Assembly: GCA_034663685.1 (NCBI GenBank)
Contig: JAXDJC010000121.1
Location: forward strand, 1-20,026
From: AC-37 sp034663685
GTDB taxonomy: Bacteria; Actinomycetota; Thermoleophilia; Solirubrobacterales; Thermoleophilaceae
DNA: 20,026 bases
Direction of reading: 5' to 3'
The position numbers were made by a program, and so were the translations under genes. Below, piece by piece: positions 8,253 to 16,924 of this stretch. Within the stretch, counting starts at the first letter, position 1, and each line of letters begins with the position of its first letter. The notes beneath the pieces are model-generated. The model had not been told where the DNA came from and made no database searches. It worked only from the letters and a program-made list of their open reading frames with translations.

Positions 8253-9580
8253 GGCGGCGCCAGCAGCTCGTCGATCGGCGCTCCGCCGGCCTGCGCGCCG
8301 AGGAAGGACTCGTTCGCGGTGTTCTCGAGCAGACGGCGGACCAGGTACGCCATGCCCGCCACCAGCTCGCCGACGGGGCAGTAGGAGCGCACGCGGAAGC
8401 CGCTCTCGGCGAGCGCGTGGGCGAGGTCGTCGCCCAGGCCGCGCAGCACCTGCAGCTCCAGGTCGGCGTCGGCACCGGCCAGCTCGCGGTTCACGGCGAT
8501 CGCGTGCGCCACCGAGCGCAGGTTGTGCGAGGCGATCGCCACGCGCACGAGCGGCCGTGCCTCGAGCAGGCGTCGGGTGAGCGCCTCGAAGTTGCGGTCG
8601 CTCTCGGCCTTGTCCTCGAACACGGGCGGGCTCCATCCGTGCTGGCGGGCCTCCACCACCTCGTGGTCCCAGTAGGCGCCCTTCACCAGCCGGACCACGA
8701 GTGGCGTGGTGCGCTGCGAGCGGCCGGCCCAGTCGAGGATCCGCTCGAGCTGCGCCGGCGAGTCGCGCAGGTAGGCCTGGAGCACCACGCCCGCGGACGG
8801 GCCGTCGCGGAACGCGGGCTCGTCGAGCAGCTCGACCACGAGGTCGAGCGTGGTCTCGAGCGCGTCGACCGACTCCATGTCGATGTGCAGGTGCGCCCGG
8901 CGGTCGCGCGCTCGCTCGAGCAGGGGCCGCAGGCGGCGGGCGGCGTCCTCGCGGCCCACGTCGGGCGCGTCCGGGCGCATGAGCGGGGTGAGCGCGGAGA
9001 CCTTGACGGAGAGGTTGGCGCGCGGGATCGGGCCGGCGGAGTCGCGCTCGAGAAGGGGCCGCTCGGGCCAGCGCGACGCGGCCTCCGACACCACGTCGAG
9101 CGCCTCGGCGCAGCGGGCCGCGTAGCGGTCGGCCTCCTCGGCGGTAACCGTCGCCTCGCCGAGGAGGTCGAGCGACGCGGCGATCCCGTCGTTCCACAGG
9201 TCCCGCAGCTCGCGCCGGGCCGCCTTCGGGGACTCGGCCACGATGAAGCGGTGCGCCATGTGCTTGACGCCGGCCGCGGCGGCGGCGCCGAGCGCGCGGC
9301 GGCCGGCCGCGCCCTCGGCCATGCGGATCGCCGCGCGCAGTGGCGGCGGGCGCTCGTCCACGCTCTCCAGGTAGCCCGTGAGGTGGCGGGCCAGCTCGTC
9401 GAGCGAGTTGCACGCGGGGGTCACGTCCACGAGGCGGAAGAGCGCGGCGCGCAGCTCCTGGTCGCGCGTGGTGAGCTCCATCGCGCGGTCGTCGAGCGCC
9501 TTGAGCGGTCGCCGCGCGTTCGACGGGAAGGCGGCCGCGAGCGACCGGCCCACCTCGCGCAGCTCCGTCTCCACCGCCAT
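8249..9580 (-). CDS. Proline dehydrogenase, PutA-domain type
   Basis: This 443-residue FAD enzyme oxidises proline to P5C. The barrel carries RLVKGAYWD (297-305), a conserved IASHN (349-353), and the C-terminal signature SYCPVGEL (399-406) plus YLVRRLLEN (412-420), whose arginines bind the substrate carboxylate. An N-terminal helical region of about 180 residues (including LLGEATVTAEEADRY, 139-153) resembles the helical domain before the barrel in bifunctional PutA. Monofunctional enzymes of Gram-positive bacteria are nearer 300 residues. The start is the ATG at 9580, 7 nt after a TAGCGT box and without a Shine-Dalgarno sequence. It is the first gene of a minus-strand run that continues into P5C dehydrogenase. 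No PutA-like DNA-binding domain is present. Confidence 0.92.
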   Translation of the reverse strand: MAVETELREVGRSLAAAFPSNARRPLKALDDRAMELTTRDQELRAALFRLVDVTPACNSLDELARHLTGYLESVDERPPPLRAAIRMAEGAAGRRALGAAAAAGVKHMAHRFIVAESPKAARRELRDLWNDGIAASLDLLGEATVTAEEADRYAARCAEALDVVSEAASRWPERPLLERDSAGPIPRANLSVKVSALTPLMRPDAPDVGREDAARRLRPLLERARDRRAHLHIDMESVDALETTLDLVVELLDEPAFRDGPSAGVVLQAYLRDSPAQLERILDWAGRSQRTTPLVVRLVKGAYWDHEVVEARQHGWSPPVFEDKAESDRNFEALTRRLLEARPLVRVAIASHNLRSVAHAIAVNRELAGADADLELQVLRGLGDDLAHALAESGFRVRSYCPVGELVAGMAYLVRRLLENTANESFLGAQAGGAPIDELLAPP

Positions 9581-9587
9581 GGCCTGA

Positions 9588-9597
9588 ACGCTACCCT
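9588..9597. promoter_or_regulatory. Overlapping divergent -10 boxes, bidirectional leaderless promoter
   Basis: The 24 bp between the proline dehydrogenase ATG (9580, minus) and the esterase GTG (9605, plus) contain TAGCGT on the minus strand (9593-9588) and TACCCT on the plus strand (9592-9597). The two boxes share one TA dinucleotide at 9592-9593. Each ends exactly 7 nt before its own start codon, and neither gene has a Shine-Dalgarno sequence. The space is too short for two separate promoters with untranslated leaders. Confidence 0.6.
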
Positions 9598-9604
9598 GCG
9601 GAAC

Positions 9605-10759
9605 GTGCGCCGCTCGGGGGTACTGGCAGCGCTGTTCGCGGTCCTCGTCGCGGTCGCTCCGGCGCACGCGTCGCGCCTCGTCACGCTCACCGGCACGAGC
9701 CGGTTCGTCGACCCCTCGAAGGTGGAGTTCAACGGGCCGCCACCCGACACGGCGGCGCGCCCGAACGCGCTGCGCGTGAACGTGCTGCTGCCCGACGGGT
9801 ACACGAAGAAGAAGCGCTGGCCGGTGCTGTACCTCCTGCACGGGCACGGCGACGGCTACGACTACTGGGCCAACCCCAAGCGCGGGAACATCGCCGAGAT
9901 CGCGAAGGGGCTGCCGGCGATCGTGGTGATGCCGGAGGCCGCGCGGGGCTGGTACACGAACTGGTGGAACGGCGGCGCGCGCAGTCCCGGCTGGGAGAGC
10001 TACCACCTGGGCGAGCTCACGCAGCTGATCGACAAGCACTACCCGATCCGCGCCGGGCGGCGCTGGCACGCGATCGCCGGGATGTCGATGGGCGGCGAGG
10101 GCGCGATGTTCTACGCCACGCAGCGCCCGGGCTACTTCGGGTCCGCCGCTTCGTTCTCGGGCGTGCTCAACCTCCAGCGGCCGGAGTGGCCGCAGGCGAT
10201 GGACACGCAGGGCGAGTCGCACCTCGACGTGTTCGGCGACCCGGACGCCCAGCGCTTCTACTGGACCGGCCACAACCCCACGGCGCTCGTGGACAACCTG
10301 CGCAGCACGCGCGTGTACGTGACGGTCGGCGACGGCGTGCTCACCAACCCGGGGGAGATCACCAACCCGGTCGGGGGGCTGGCGGAGGCGGAGCTGCGCC
10401 AGCACGCCGCAGACTTCGATGCGGCGGCGCGCGCCGCCGGCGTGGACATCACCTACAGGCCGCGCGGCGGGATCCACGACTGGCCGTACTGGCGCGAGCA
10501 CATGGCGGACGCGCTCAAGTGGGGTTTCTTCGCCCCGGTGCCCGAGCACCCGACCGCGTGGCGCTTCTCGACGGTGCAGCGGTTCAGCTCGGCCTGGGGC
10601 CTGCGCATCCTCTTCCCGAAGGCGCCGGACGCCGTGGCCACGTTCGAGCGAGACGGGAACGCGCTGAAGGCCACCGGTTCGGGTCTCGTGCGCATCCGCG
10701 GCCCGCACGGTGGGCGTGTGGTGCGGCAGCTGCCGTTCGCGGTGCCCTATCCGCATTAG
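9605..10759 (+). CDS. Secreted alpha/beta-hydrolase esterase (esterase D / antigen 85-like)
   Basis: This 384-residue protein starts at GTG and has a Sec signal peptide (MRRSG, hydrophobic core to about 19, cleavage near AHA-S at 22). The hydrolase fold shows LYLLHGHGDG (75-84) for the oxyanion region, the nucleophile elbow GMSMGG with Ser161 (159-164), and a likely catalytic His291 in GGIHDWPYW; the acid is probably in VGDGVL (241-246). These fit the putative esterase family that includes mycolyltransferase antigen 85 and S-formylglutathione hydrolase; export argues for an extracellular ester or acyl transfer role. The last 70 residues form an extra beta-rich tail. The frame is open well upstream, but the signal peptide and the -10 box at 9592 fix the start here. 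Confidence 0.85.
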   Translation: MRRSGVLAALFAVLVAVAPAHASRLVTLTGTSRFVDPSKVEFNGPPPDTAARPNALRVNVLLPDGYTKKKRWPVLYLLHGHGDGYDYWANPKRGNIAEIAKGLPAIVVMPEAARGWYTNWWNGGARSPGWESYHLGELTQLIDKHYPIRAGRRWHAIAGMSMGGEGAMFYATQRPGYFGSAASFSGVLNLQRPEWPQAMDTQGESHLDVFGDPDAQRFYWTGHNPTALVDNLRSTRVYVTVGDGVLTNPGEITNPVGGLAEAELRQHAADFDAAARAAGVDITYRPRGGIHDWPYWREHMADALKWGFFAPVPEHPTAWRFSTVQRFSSAWGLRILFPKAPDAVATFERDGNALKATGSGLVRIRGPHGGRVVRQLPFAVPYPH

Positions 10760-10786
10760 GGGCGCGGCTGGGCGGGCCGCTCCGGC

Positions 10787-10792
10787 TAGTCT
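10787..10792 (+). promoter_or_regulatory. Leaderless -10 box of the glutaredoxin gene
   Basis: TAGTCT ends 8 nt before the ATG at 10801 in a 41-bp gap after the esterase. There is no Shine-Dalgarno sequence between the box and the start. The arrangement matches the other TANNNT boxes in this window. Confidence 0.5.
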
Positions 10793-10800
10793 CGTTCCAG

Positions 10801-11013
10801 ATGGCCGACCGGATCATGTACGTCAAGCCCGGGTGTCCCTACTGCGAGTCCGCTCGTGGGCGCCTGCGCCAGGCCGGGCTCGAGTGGGAGGAGCGCGACG
10901 CGACCACCAACCCGGACTGGAAGAGCGAGCTCTTCATGTACTCGCCGCGCGGCGTGGTGCCCACGCTCGTCGAGGGCGGCGCGATCACGATCGGCCACGA
11001 CGGCAAGGGCTGA
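10801..11013 (+). CDS. Small glutaredoxin-like protein
   Basis: This 70-residue protein begins MADRIMYVKPGCPYC, with the redox pair Cys-Pro-Tyr-Cys at about 12-15 at the start of the first helix, and has the cis-proline segment VVPTLVEGG (52-60) that faces the active site in the thioredoxin fold. It lacks the last helix of full glutaredoxins (about 80-90 residues) and so is a minimal form. The expected role is thiol-disulphide exchange or deglutathionylation/demycothiolation in the cytoplasm; actinobacteria often use mycothiol with mycoredoxins of this shape. The start is ATG with a TAGTCT box 8 nt upstream. Confidence 0.85.
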   Translation: MADRIMYVKPGCPYCESARGRLRQAGLEWEERDATTNPDWKSELFMYSPRGVVPTLVEGGAITIGHDGKG

Positions 11014-11027
11014 CGCGTGCACTGAGG

Positions 11028-11043
11028 GCGGCCGGTCGGCCGC
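11028..11043 (+). terminator. GC-rich hairpin after the glutaredoxin gene
   Basis: GCGGCCG and CGGCCGC form a perfect inverted repeat separated by 2 nt, starting 14 nt after the glutaredoxin stop. There is no T-tract, so it is a possible stem of a factor-dependent terminator or an mRNA-end stabiliser only. Confidence 0.3.
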
Positions 11044-11102
11044 TGCCCCAGCGCCCGGTCCGCCCCCTGAGCGGCTTCCTCCACGACCGCCGGGCACGCC
11101 TC

Positions 11103-11108
11103 TAAACT
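11103..11108 (+). promoter_or_regulatory. Leaderless -10 box of the ThyX-like gene
   Basis: TAAACT ends 10 nt before the ATG at 11119. The gap between contains only CG-rich bases and no Shine-Dalgarno sequence. Confidence 0.45.
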
Positions 11109-11118
11109 CGCGCCGCCC

Positions 11119-12705
<1,587 letters not shown>

Positions 12706-12840
12706 ACGCCGCCAGATTGGGGGCGGGAAATGTTCCCTGATTGCTGCCGTTTGCCGTTGGGCGGAGCGACCCGCCCCGCAACCTTCGCCGCCGCCCCGCG
12801 TTACAGCCCCCGTAGCAAGCGACCAAGGAGGCGCATAGTG
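12706..12840 (+). promoter_or_regulatory. Long 5' region of the RTX gene with hairpins and strong RBS
   Basis: This 135-bp gap ends in AAGGAGG (12825-12831), the strongest Shine-Dalgarno sequence in the window, 9 nt before the ATG at 12841 (6 nt before an adjacent GTG at 12838). Two perfect inverted repeats are present: GGGAA/TTCCC (12725-12737, 3-nt loop) and GGGCGG/CCGCCC (12759-12776, 6-nt loop). The first could end the ThyX-like transcript, though no T-run follows. No convincing -35/-10 pair is visible. Confidence 0.5.
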
Positions 12841-13689
12841 ATGCGAAGGACACGCATCTTCACGACGCTGGTCGCCGTAGGCACGCTCGGGCTGACACTC
12901 GCGGCGGTAGCCATGGCGGCGACCATCACCGGTACGGACAACGGAGAGCATCTCCGCGGCACCAACCAGGCCGACACCATCGACGGCAAGGGCGGCAGGG
13001 ACAAGATCCAGGCCTTCGCCGGCGACGACATCGTCACGGGTGGCACGCAGGGTGACTTCATTCTCGCCGGGCCCGGCGTCGACAACGTCAGCGGCGACGA
13101 CGGCTGGGACCTGATCCTGGGCGGCAACGGCAACGACGCCGCGCTCAACGGGAACAACGGCCGCGACCGCATTCACGGCGGCGATGGCGACGACAACATC
13201 GACGGCGGCCCTCAGGACGACCAGCTCTGGGGCGGCAGCGGTGCCGACACCACGAACGGCGGCGACGGCAACGACCGCATCGCCGGCGGCAACGGGAACG
13301 ACACCTCGTACGGCGGTCCCGGCAACGACCGGATCTTCGCCAACCTGGGCGTGGACACGAGCTACGGCGGTCCCGGCAACGACGACCTGTGGGCGCTCGC
13401 CCGCGGCGACGTGAACAAGGATGTCCCGCTCGACACCACCGGCGACACGCTCACCGGCGGCGAGGGCGACGACACGTTCCACACCCGCGACGGCGAGGTC
13501 GACACCGTGAACTGCGGTCCCGGCAACGACCGGGCGCTGCTGGACACCGTCGACGTGATCGCCGACGCCACGCCGGAGAACCCGAACGGGTCGTGCGAGA
13601 CCGTGGAGCGCTCCGCTCCGCAGTCGAAGGACAAGAAGCAGCACAGCGAGCTGAACGACGACAAGGGCAGCAGGCGCGACAACAGCTAG
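12841..13689 (+). CDS. Secreted RTX (haemolysin-type calcium-binding repeat) protein
   Basis: The 282-residue product has a Sec signal peptide (MRRTR, then a hydrophobic stretch to about 22, cleavage near AMA-A at 26). From about residue 50 to 187 it consists almost wholly of nonapeptides of the GGxGxDxUx type, about fifteen copies, for example GGDGNDRIA and GGPGNDRIF, which wind into a calcium-binding parallel beta-roll. A C-terminal region holds two cysteines (VNCGPGND, GSCETVE) and a charged, unstructured end. There is no enzyme domain. Classical RTX proteins leave by type I secretion with a C-terminal signal; this one carries an N-terminal Sec signal instead, as is common in Thermoleophilia. 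Probable role: cell-surface or matrix calcium-binding structural protein. The ATG is chosen because the signal peptide starts there and AAGGAGG precedes it. Confidence 0.88.
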   Translation: MRRTRIFTTLVAVGTLGLTLAAVAMAATITGTDNGEHLRGTNQADTIDGKGGRDKIQAFAGDDIVTGGTQGDFILAGPGVDNVSGDDGWDLILGGNGNDAALNGNNGRDRIHGGDGDDNIDGGPQDDQLWGGSGADTTNGGDGNDRIAGGNGNDTSYGGPGNDRIFANLGVDTSYGGPGNDDLWALARGDVNKDVPLDTTGDTLTGGEGDDTFHTRDGEVDTVNCGPGNDRALLDTVDVIADATPENPNGSCETVERSAPQSKDKKQHSELNDDKGSRRDNS

Positions 13690-13701
13690 CCGCAGCTGAA
13701 A

Positions 13702-13756
13702 GCCGTCCTCCGGACGGCAGCCCGAGACCGGTGGGGGCCCCAGGGATGGGGCCCCC
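13702..13756 (+). terminator. Two consecutive hairpins after the RTX gene
   Basis: The first is GCCGTCC-TCC-GGACGGC (13702-13718), a perfect 7-bp stem. The second is GGGGGCCCC and GGGGCCCCC around a 6-nt loop (13733-13756), a perfect 9-bp stem followed by GCTGCGTTT. They lie 13 and 44 nt after the RTX stop and just before the rpe promoter, so they probably separate the two transcripts. The T-run is poor, typical of GC-rich actinobacterial terminators. Confidence 0.6.
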
Positions 13757-13769
13757 GCTGCGTTTCGGG

Positions 13770-13775
13770 TAGCTT
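13770..13775 (+). promoter_or_regulatory. Leaderless -10 box of rpe
   Basis: TAGCTT ends 8 nt before the GTG at 13784. The hexamer is identical to the one before the PhoD-like gene. No Shine-Dalgarno sequence separates it from the start. Confidence 0.55.
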
Positions 13776-13783
13776 CAGGGCCA

Positions 13784-14467
13784 GTGAGCGCCGCCGACCT
13801 ACTGCGTGATCGCCGGGTGGCCCCGTCGATCCTCTCGGCGGACTTCGCCAAGCTCGGCGATCGGGTGCGCGATGTGATGGACGCCGGCGCGCGCATGATC
13901 CACGTGGATGTGATGGACGGCCACTTCGTCCCTCCCATCACGATCGGGCCGCTGATCGTGAGCGCGCTGGCCGACCAGGTGCACGACGCGGGGGGGATGC
14001 TCGACGTTCACCTGATGATCGAGCGCCCCGAGCGCCACGTCGAGGAGTTCGCCAAGGCCGGCGCCGACAACATCACCATGCACGTGGAGGCCACGCCGCA
14101 CGTGCACTACGCGGTCAAGGCCGCGGTCGAGGCCGGCTGCACCGCCGGGGTGGCGATCACGCCCTCCACGCCGGTCGAGGCGATCGCCGAGCTGGCCGGC
14201 GACGTGGCGGTGGCGCTCTGCATGACGGTCAACCCGGGCTGGGGCGGCCAGCCGTTCATCGAGTCCACGAGAGGCAAGGTCGAGCGGCTGCGCTCCCAGC
14301 TGCCGAACGGCGTTGCGATCGAGGTGGACGGCGGGATCGACGAGAAGACCGGCCCGCAGTGCAAGGTCAACGGGGCACGGCTGTTCGTGGCCGGCACCTC
14401 CGTGTTCGGCTCCGACGACCCGGCCGAGGCCTACACGAGGTTGGCTCGCGCCGTGGATGCGGTATAG
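13784..14467 (+). CDS. rpe: Ribulose-phosphate 3-epimerase
   Basis: The 227-residue TIM-barrel enzyme interconverts ribulose 5-phosphate and xylulose 5-phosphate in the pentose phosphate pathway. All family motifs are present: APSILSADF (13-21), HVDVMDGHFVP (40-50), LDVHLMIERP (73-82), MTVNPGWGGQPF (147-158) and EVDGGI (180-185). Metal ligands should be His40, Asp42, His76 and Asp182, with Asp42 and Asp182 as the acid/base pair. NPGWGGQ has Trp where most homologues have Phe. The start is GTG, 8 nt after TAGCTT. The stop lies 7 nt before acs, so the two are probably co-transcribed. Confidence 0.95.
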   Translation: MSAADLLRDRRVAPSILSADFAKLGDRVRDVMDAGARMIHVDVMDGHFVPPITIGPLIVSALADQVHDAGGMLDVHLMIERPERHVEEFAKAGADNITMHVEATPHVHYAVKAAVEAGCTAGVAITPSTPVEAIAELAGDVAVALCMTVNPGWGGQPFIESTRGKVERLRSQLPNGVAIEVDGGIDEKTGPQCKVNGARLFVAGTSVFGSDDPAEAYTRLARAVDAV

Positions 14468-14474
14468 AGCCGGC

Positions 14475-16451
14475 ATGAGCGAAACCGCACCGGAGGAACG
14501 CGAGGACCTGGAGGTACTGCTGCGCGACGAGGATCGCTTCTCGCCGCCGGAGGAGTTCGTGGAGCAGGCGGAGTTCACCGACCCGTCGATCTACGAGGAG
14601 GCCGACAAGGATTTCGAGGGCTGGTGGGAGCGCTGGGCCAAGGAGCTCGACTGGTTCGAGCCCTGGGAGACCGTGCTCGACTGGAACCCGCCCTGGGCCA
14701 AGTGGTTCAAGGAGGGCAAGCTCAACGCCAGCCACAACTGCCTCGACCGCCACGTGGCGGCGGGCAAGGGCGACAAGGTGGCCTACCACTGGGTGGGCGA
14801 GGACGGGCTCACGCTCGACCTCACCTACGAGCAGCTGCTCGCGGACACCATGCGCTTCGCCAACGTGCTCAAGGGGCTGGGCGTGGAGAAGGGCGACGTG
14901 GTCGGGATCTACATGCCGATGGTGCCCCAGACCCCCGCCGCGATCCTCGCCTGCGCGCGCATCGGCGCCGTGCACAACGTGGTGTTCGGCGGCTTCAGCG
15001 TGCAGTCGGTGAAGGAGCGGATGGAGGTGTCCGACGCCAAGGTGCTCGTGACCGCCGACGAGACGCTCCGCCGCGGCAAGCCGCAGCCGATGAAGGAGAA
15101 GGTCGACGAGATCGCCGGCGAGCTGCCCGAGCTCGAGCACGTGGTGGTGGTCAAGCGCACCGGCGCGGACTGCCCGATGACCGAGGGCCGCGACATCTGG
15201 TGGCACGAGGCGCTCGAGCAGGCCGACGAGGAGTGCCCGGCCGAGCCGCTCGACGCCGAGCACCCGCTGTTCATCCTCTACACGTCGGGCTCGACCGCCA
15301 AGCCCAAGGGCATCCTGCACACCACCGGCGGCTACCTCACCGGCGTGGCGGCCACCCACCGCGTGGTGTTCGACCTCAAGCCCGACAGCGACGTGTACTG
15401 GTGCGCCGCCGACGTGGGCTGGGTCACCGGCCACTCCTACATCGTCTACGGGCCGCTGGCCAACGGGTGCACGTCCGTGCTCTACGAGGGCGCGCCGGAC
15501 TACCCGGACAAGGACCGCTGGTGGGAGATCGTCGAGAAGTACGGCGTGACGATCCTCTATACCGCTCCCACCGCCATCCGCGCCTGCATCAAGTGGGGCG
15601 ACGAGCACCCGGAGAAGCACGACCTCAGCTCGCTGCGGCTCCTCGGGTCGGTGGGCGAGCCGATCAACCCGCGCGCGTGGGCCTGGTACCACAAGGTGAT
15701 CGGCGGCGAGCGCTGCCCGATCGTGGACACCTGGTGGCAGACCGAGACCGGCCACATCATGATCACGCCGCTGCCGGGCATCACCGAGACCAAGCCGGGA
15801 TCGGCCACGAAGGAGTTCCCGGGCATCAAGGCGATGGTGGTGAAGAAGGACGGCTCGGAGGTCGAGGAGGGCGGCGGCGTGCTCACGCTGCGCCGGCCCT
15901 GGCCCGGGATGCTGCGCACGCTCTTCAAGGAGGACGAGCGCTACGTGGAGACCTACTGGAAGAAGTGGGGCCCCGAGATCTACGACGTGGGCGACGCCGC
16001 GAAGATCGACGAGCACGGCTACTTCTGGATCGTGGGGCGCACCGACGACGTGATCAACGTCTCGGGCCACCGCATGTCCACGATGGAGGTCGAGTCCGCG
16101 ATCGTCTCGCACGACAAGGTGGCCGAGGCCGCCGTGGTGGGGGCCAAGGACGAGGACACCGGCCAGTCGATCGTGGCCTTCGTGACGATCAAGGGGTCCG
16201 AGTCGGAGGAGGACGGCTTCGACGACGTGATCCGCGAGCACGTGGCGGACAAGATCGGCAAGCTCGCCCGCCCCAAGCGGATCGTGTACGCCGACGACCT
16301 CCCCAAGACCCGCTCCGGCAAGATCATGCGGCGCCTGCTGCGCGACATCGCCGAGGGCCGCGAGCTGGGCGACGTGACCACGCTGCGCGACCCGAGCGTG
16401 ACCGAGATGATCAGCGAGAAGATGAAGAGCGGGAAGGCCGACGAGGAGTGA
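14475..16451 (+). CDS. acs: Acetyl-CoA synthetase (AMP-forming)
   Basis: The 658-residue adenylate-forming enzyme converts acetate, ATP and CoA to acetyl-CoA, AMP and pyrophosphate. It contains the P-loop-like TSGSTAKPKG (270-279), WCAADVGWVTGHSY (309-322), WWQTETG (420-426), YDVGDAAKID (503-512) and the C-terminal KTRSGKIMRR with catalytic Lys616, the lysine whose acetylation switches off Acs in other bacteria. Length fits the family. The N-terminal 45 residues are unusually acidic. ATG start chosen because the acidic leader and the W-rich segment characteristic of Acs (WERWAKELDWFEPW) follow it directly; the frame is open further upstream inside rpe. It sits 7 nt after rpe, and its stop overlaps the next GNAT start as GTGA. 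Confidence 0.95.
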   Translation: MSETAPEEREDLEVLLRDEDRFSPPEEFVEQAEFTDPSIYEEADKDFEGWWERWAKELDWFEPWETVLDWNPPWAKWFKEGKLNASHNCLDRHVAAGKGDKVAYHWVGEDGLTLDLTYEQLLADTMRFANVLKGLGVEKGDVVGIYMPMVPQTPAAILACARIGAVHNVVFGGFSVQSVKERMEVSDAKVLVTADETLRRGKPQPMKEKVDEIAGELPELEHVVVVKRTGADCPMTEGRDIWWHEALEQADEECPAEPLDAEHPLFILYTSGSTAKPKGILHTTGGYLTGVAATHRVVFDLKPDSDVYWCAADVGWVTGHSYIVYGPLANGCTSVLYEGAPDYPDKDRWWEIVEKYGVTILYTAPTAIRACIKWGDEHPEKHDLSSLRLLGSVGEPINPRAWAWYHKVIGGERCPIVDTWWQTETGHIMITPLPGITETKPGSATKEFPGIKAMVVKKDGSEVEEGGGVLTLRRPWPGMLRTLFKEDERYVETYWKKWGPEIYDVGDAAKIDEHGYFWIVGRTDDVINVSGHRMSTMEVESAIVSHDKVAEAAVVGAKDEDTGQSIVAFVTIKGSESEEDGFDDVIREHVADKIGKLARPKRIVYADDLPKTRSGKIMRRLLRDIAEGRELGDVTTLRDPSVTEMISEKMKSGKADEE

Positions 16452-16924
16452 CCGTGCGCCCCGCCCGCGAGGGCGACGTGGGGCTGCTGCTGACGCTGAT
16501 CCGGGAGCTGGCCGAGTACGAGCGGCTGGCCGACGAGGCGGTGGGGACCGAGGAGTTGCTGCGCGAGCACCTGTTCAGCGAGCGGGCGGCTGCCGAGGCG
16601 GCGATCGCGGAGGACGGAGACGAGCCGGTCGGGTTCGTGCTCTGGTACACGACGTTCTCGACCTTCCAAGGCCTGCCCGGCCTCTGGATCGAGGACCTCT
16701 ACGTGCGCCCCGAGCATCGCGGCGGGGGCACCGGCCGCGCGCTCCTCGCGCACGCCGCCCGCGTGGCGGCCGAGCGCGGCTACGGCCGCCTCGAGCTGGC
16801 GGCGCTCGACTGGAACGAGCCGGCGCTCGGCTTCTACCGGGCGCTGGGCGCGCGCTCACTCGACGAGTGGAAGACCCAGCGGTTCGAGGGCGAGGCGCTC
16901 CGGCAGCTGGCTACGCCGGCCTGA
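16448..16924 (+). CDS. SSAT-like GNAT acetyltransferase coupled to acs
   Basis: The 158-residue protein is a single GNAT domain beginning MTVRPAREGDV. It has FSTFQGLPGLWIEDLYVRPEHRG (positions 70-92), the acetyl-CoA loop RGGGTG (91-96) and DWNEPALGFYRALGA (121-135) with a likely general-acid Tyr130. These features match spermidine/spermine or thialysine N-acetyltransferases, so a polyamine or lysine-analogue amine is the likely substrate. Its GTG at 16448 overlaps the acs stop by 4 bp, so it is translated with the enzyme that makes acetyl-CoA; a role as Acs regulator by lysine acetylation is possible but unproven. The 3' end overlaps the convergent helicase-loader gene by 14 bp. Confidence 0.85.
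   Translation: MTVRPAREGDVGLLLTLIRELAEYERLADEAVGTEELLREHLFSERAAAEAAIAEDGDEPVGFVLWYTTFSTFQGLPGLWIEDLYVRPEHRGGGTGRALLAHAARVAAERGYGRLELAALDWNEPALGFYRALGARSLDEWKTQRFEGEALRQLATPA

Noticed and set aside
6681..9413. Fusion of P5C dehydrogenase with an upstream 387-codon extension
   Set aside because: The extension is the wrong frame of the proline dehydrogenase gene; the real start is the GTG at 8252.
12960..13420. DNA direct repeats as a mobile or satellite element
   Set aside because: The repeated GGCGGC-GACGAC pattern is the codon trace of RTX nonapeptides in one reading frame.
14463..14468. TATAGA as an independent promoter for acs
   Set aside because: It contains the rpe stop codon, lacks the final T of the TANNNT pattern, and the 7-bp gap makes co-transcription with rpe the simpler reading; it could still give a minor start.
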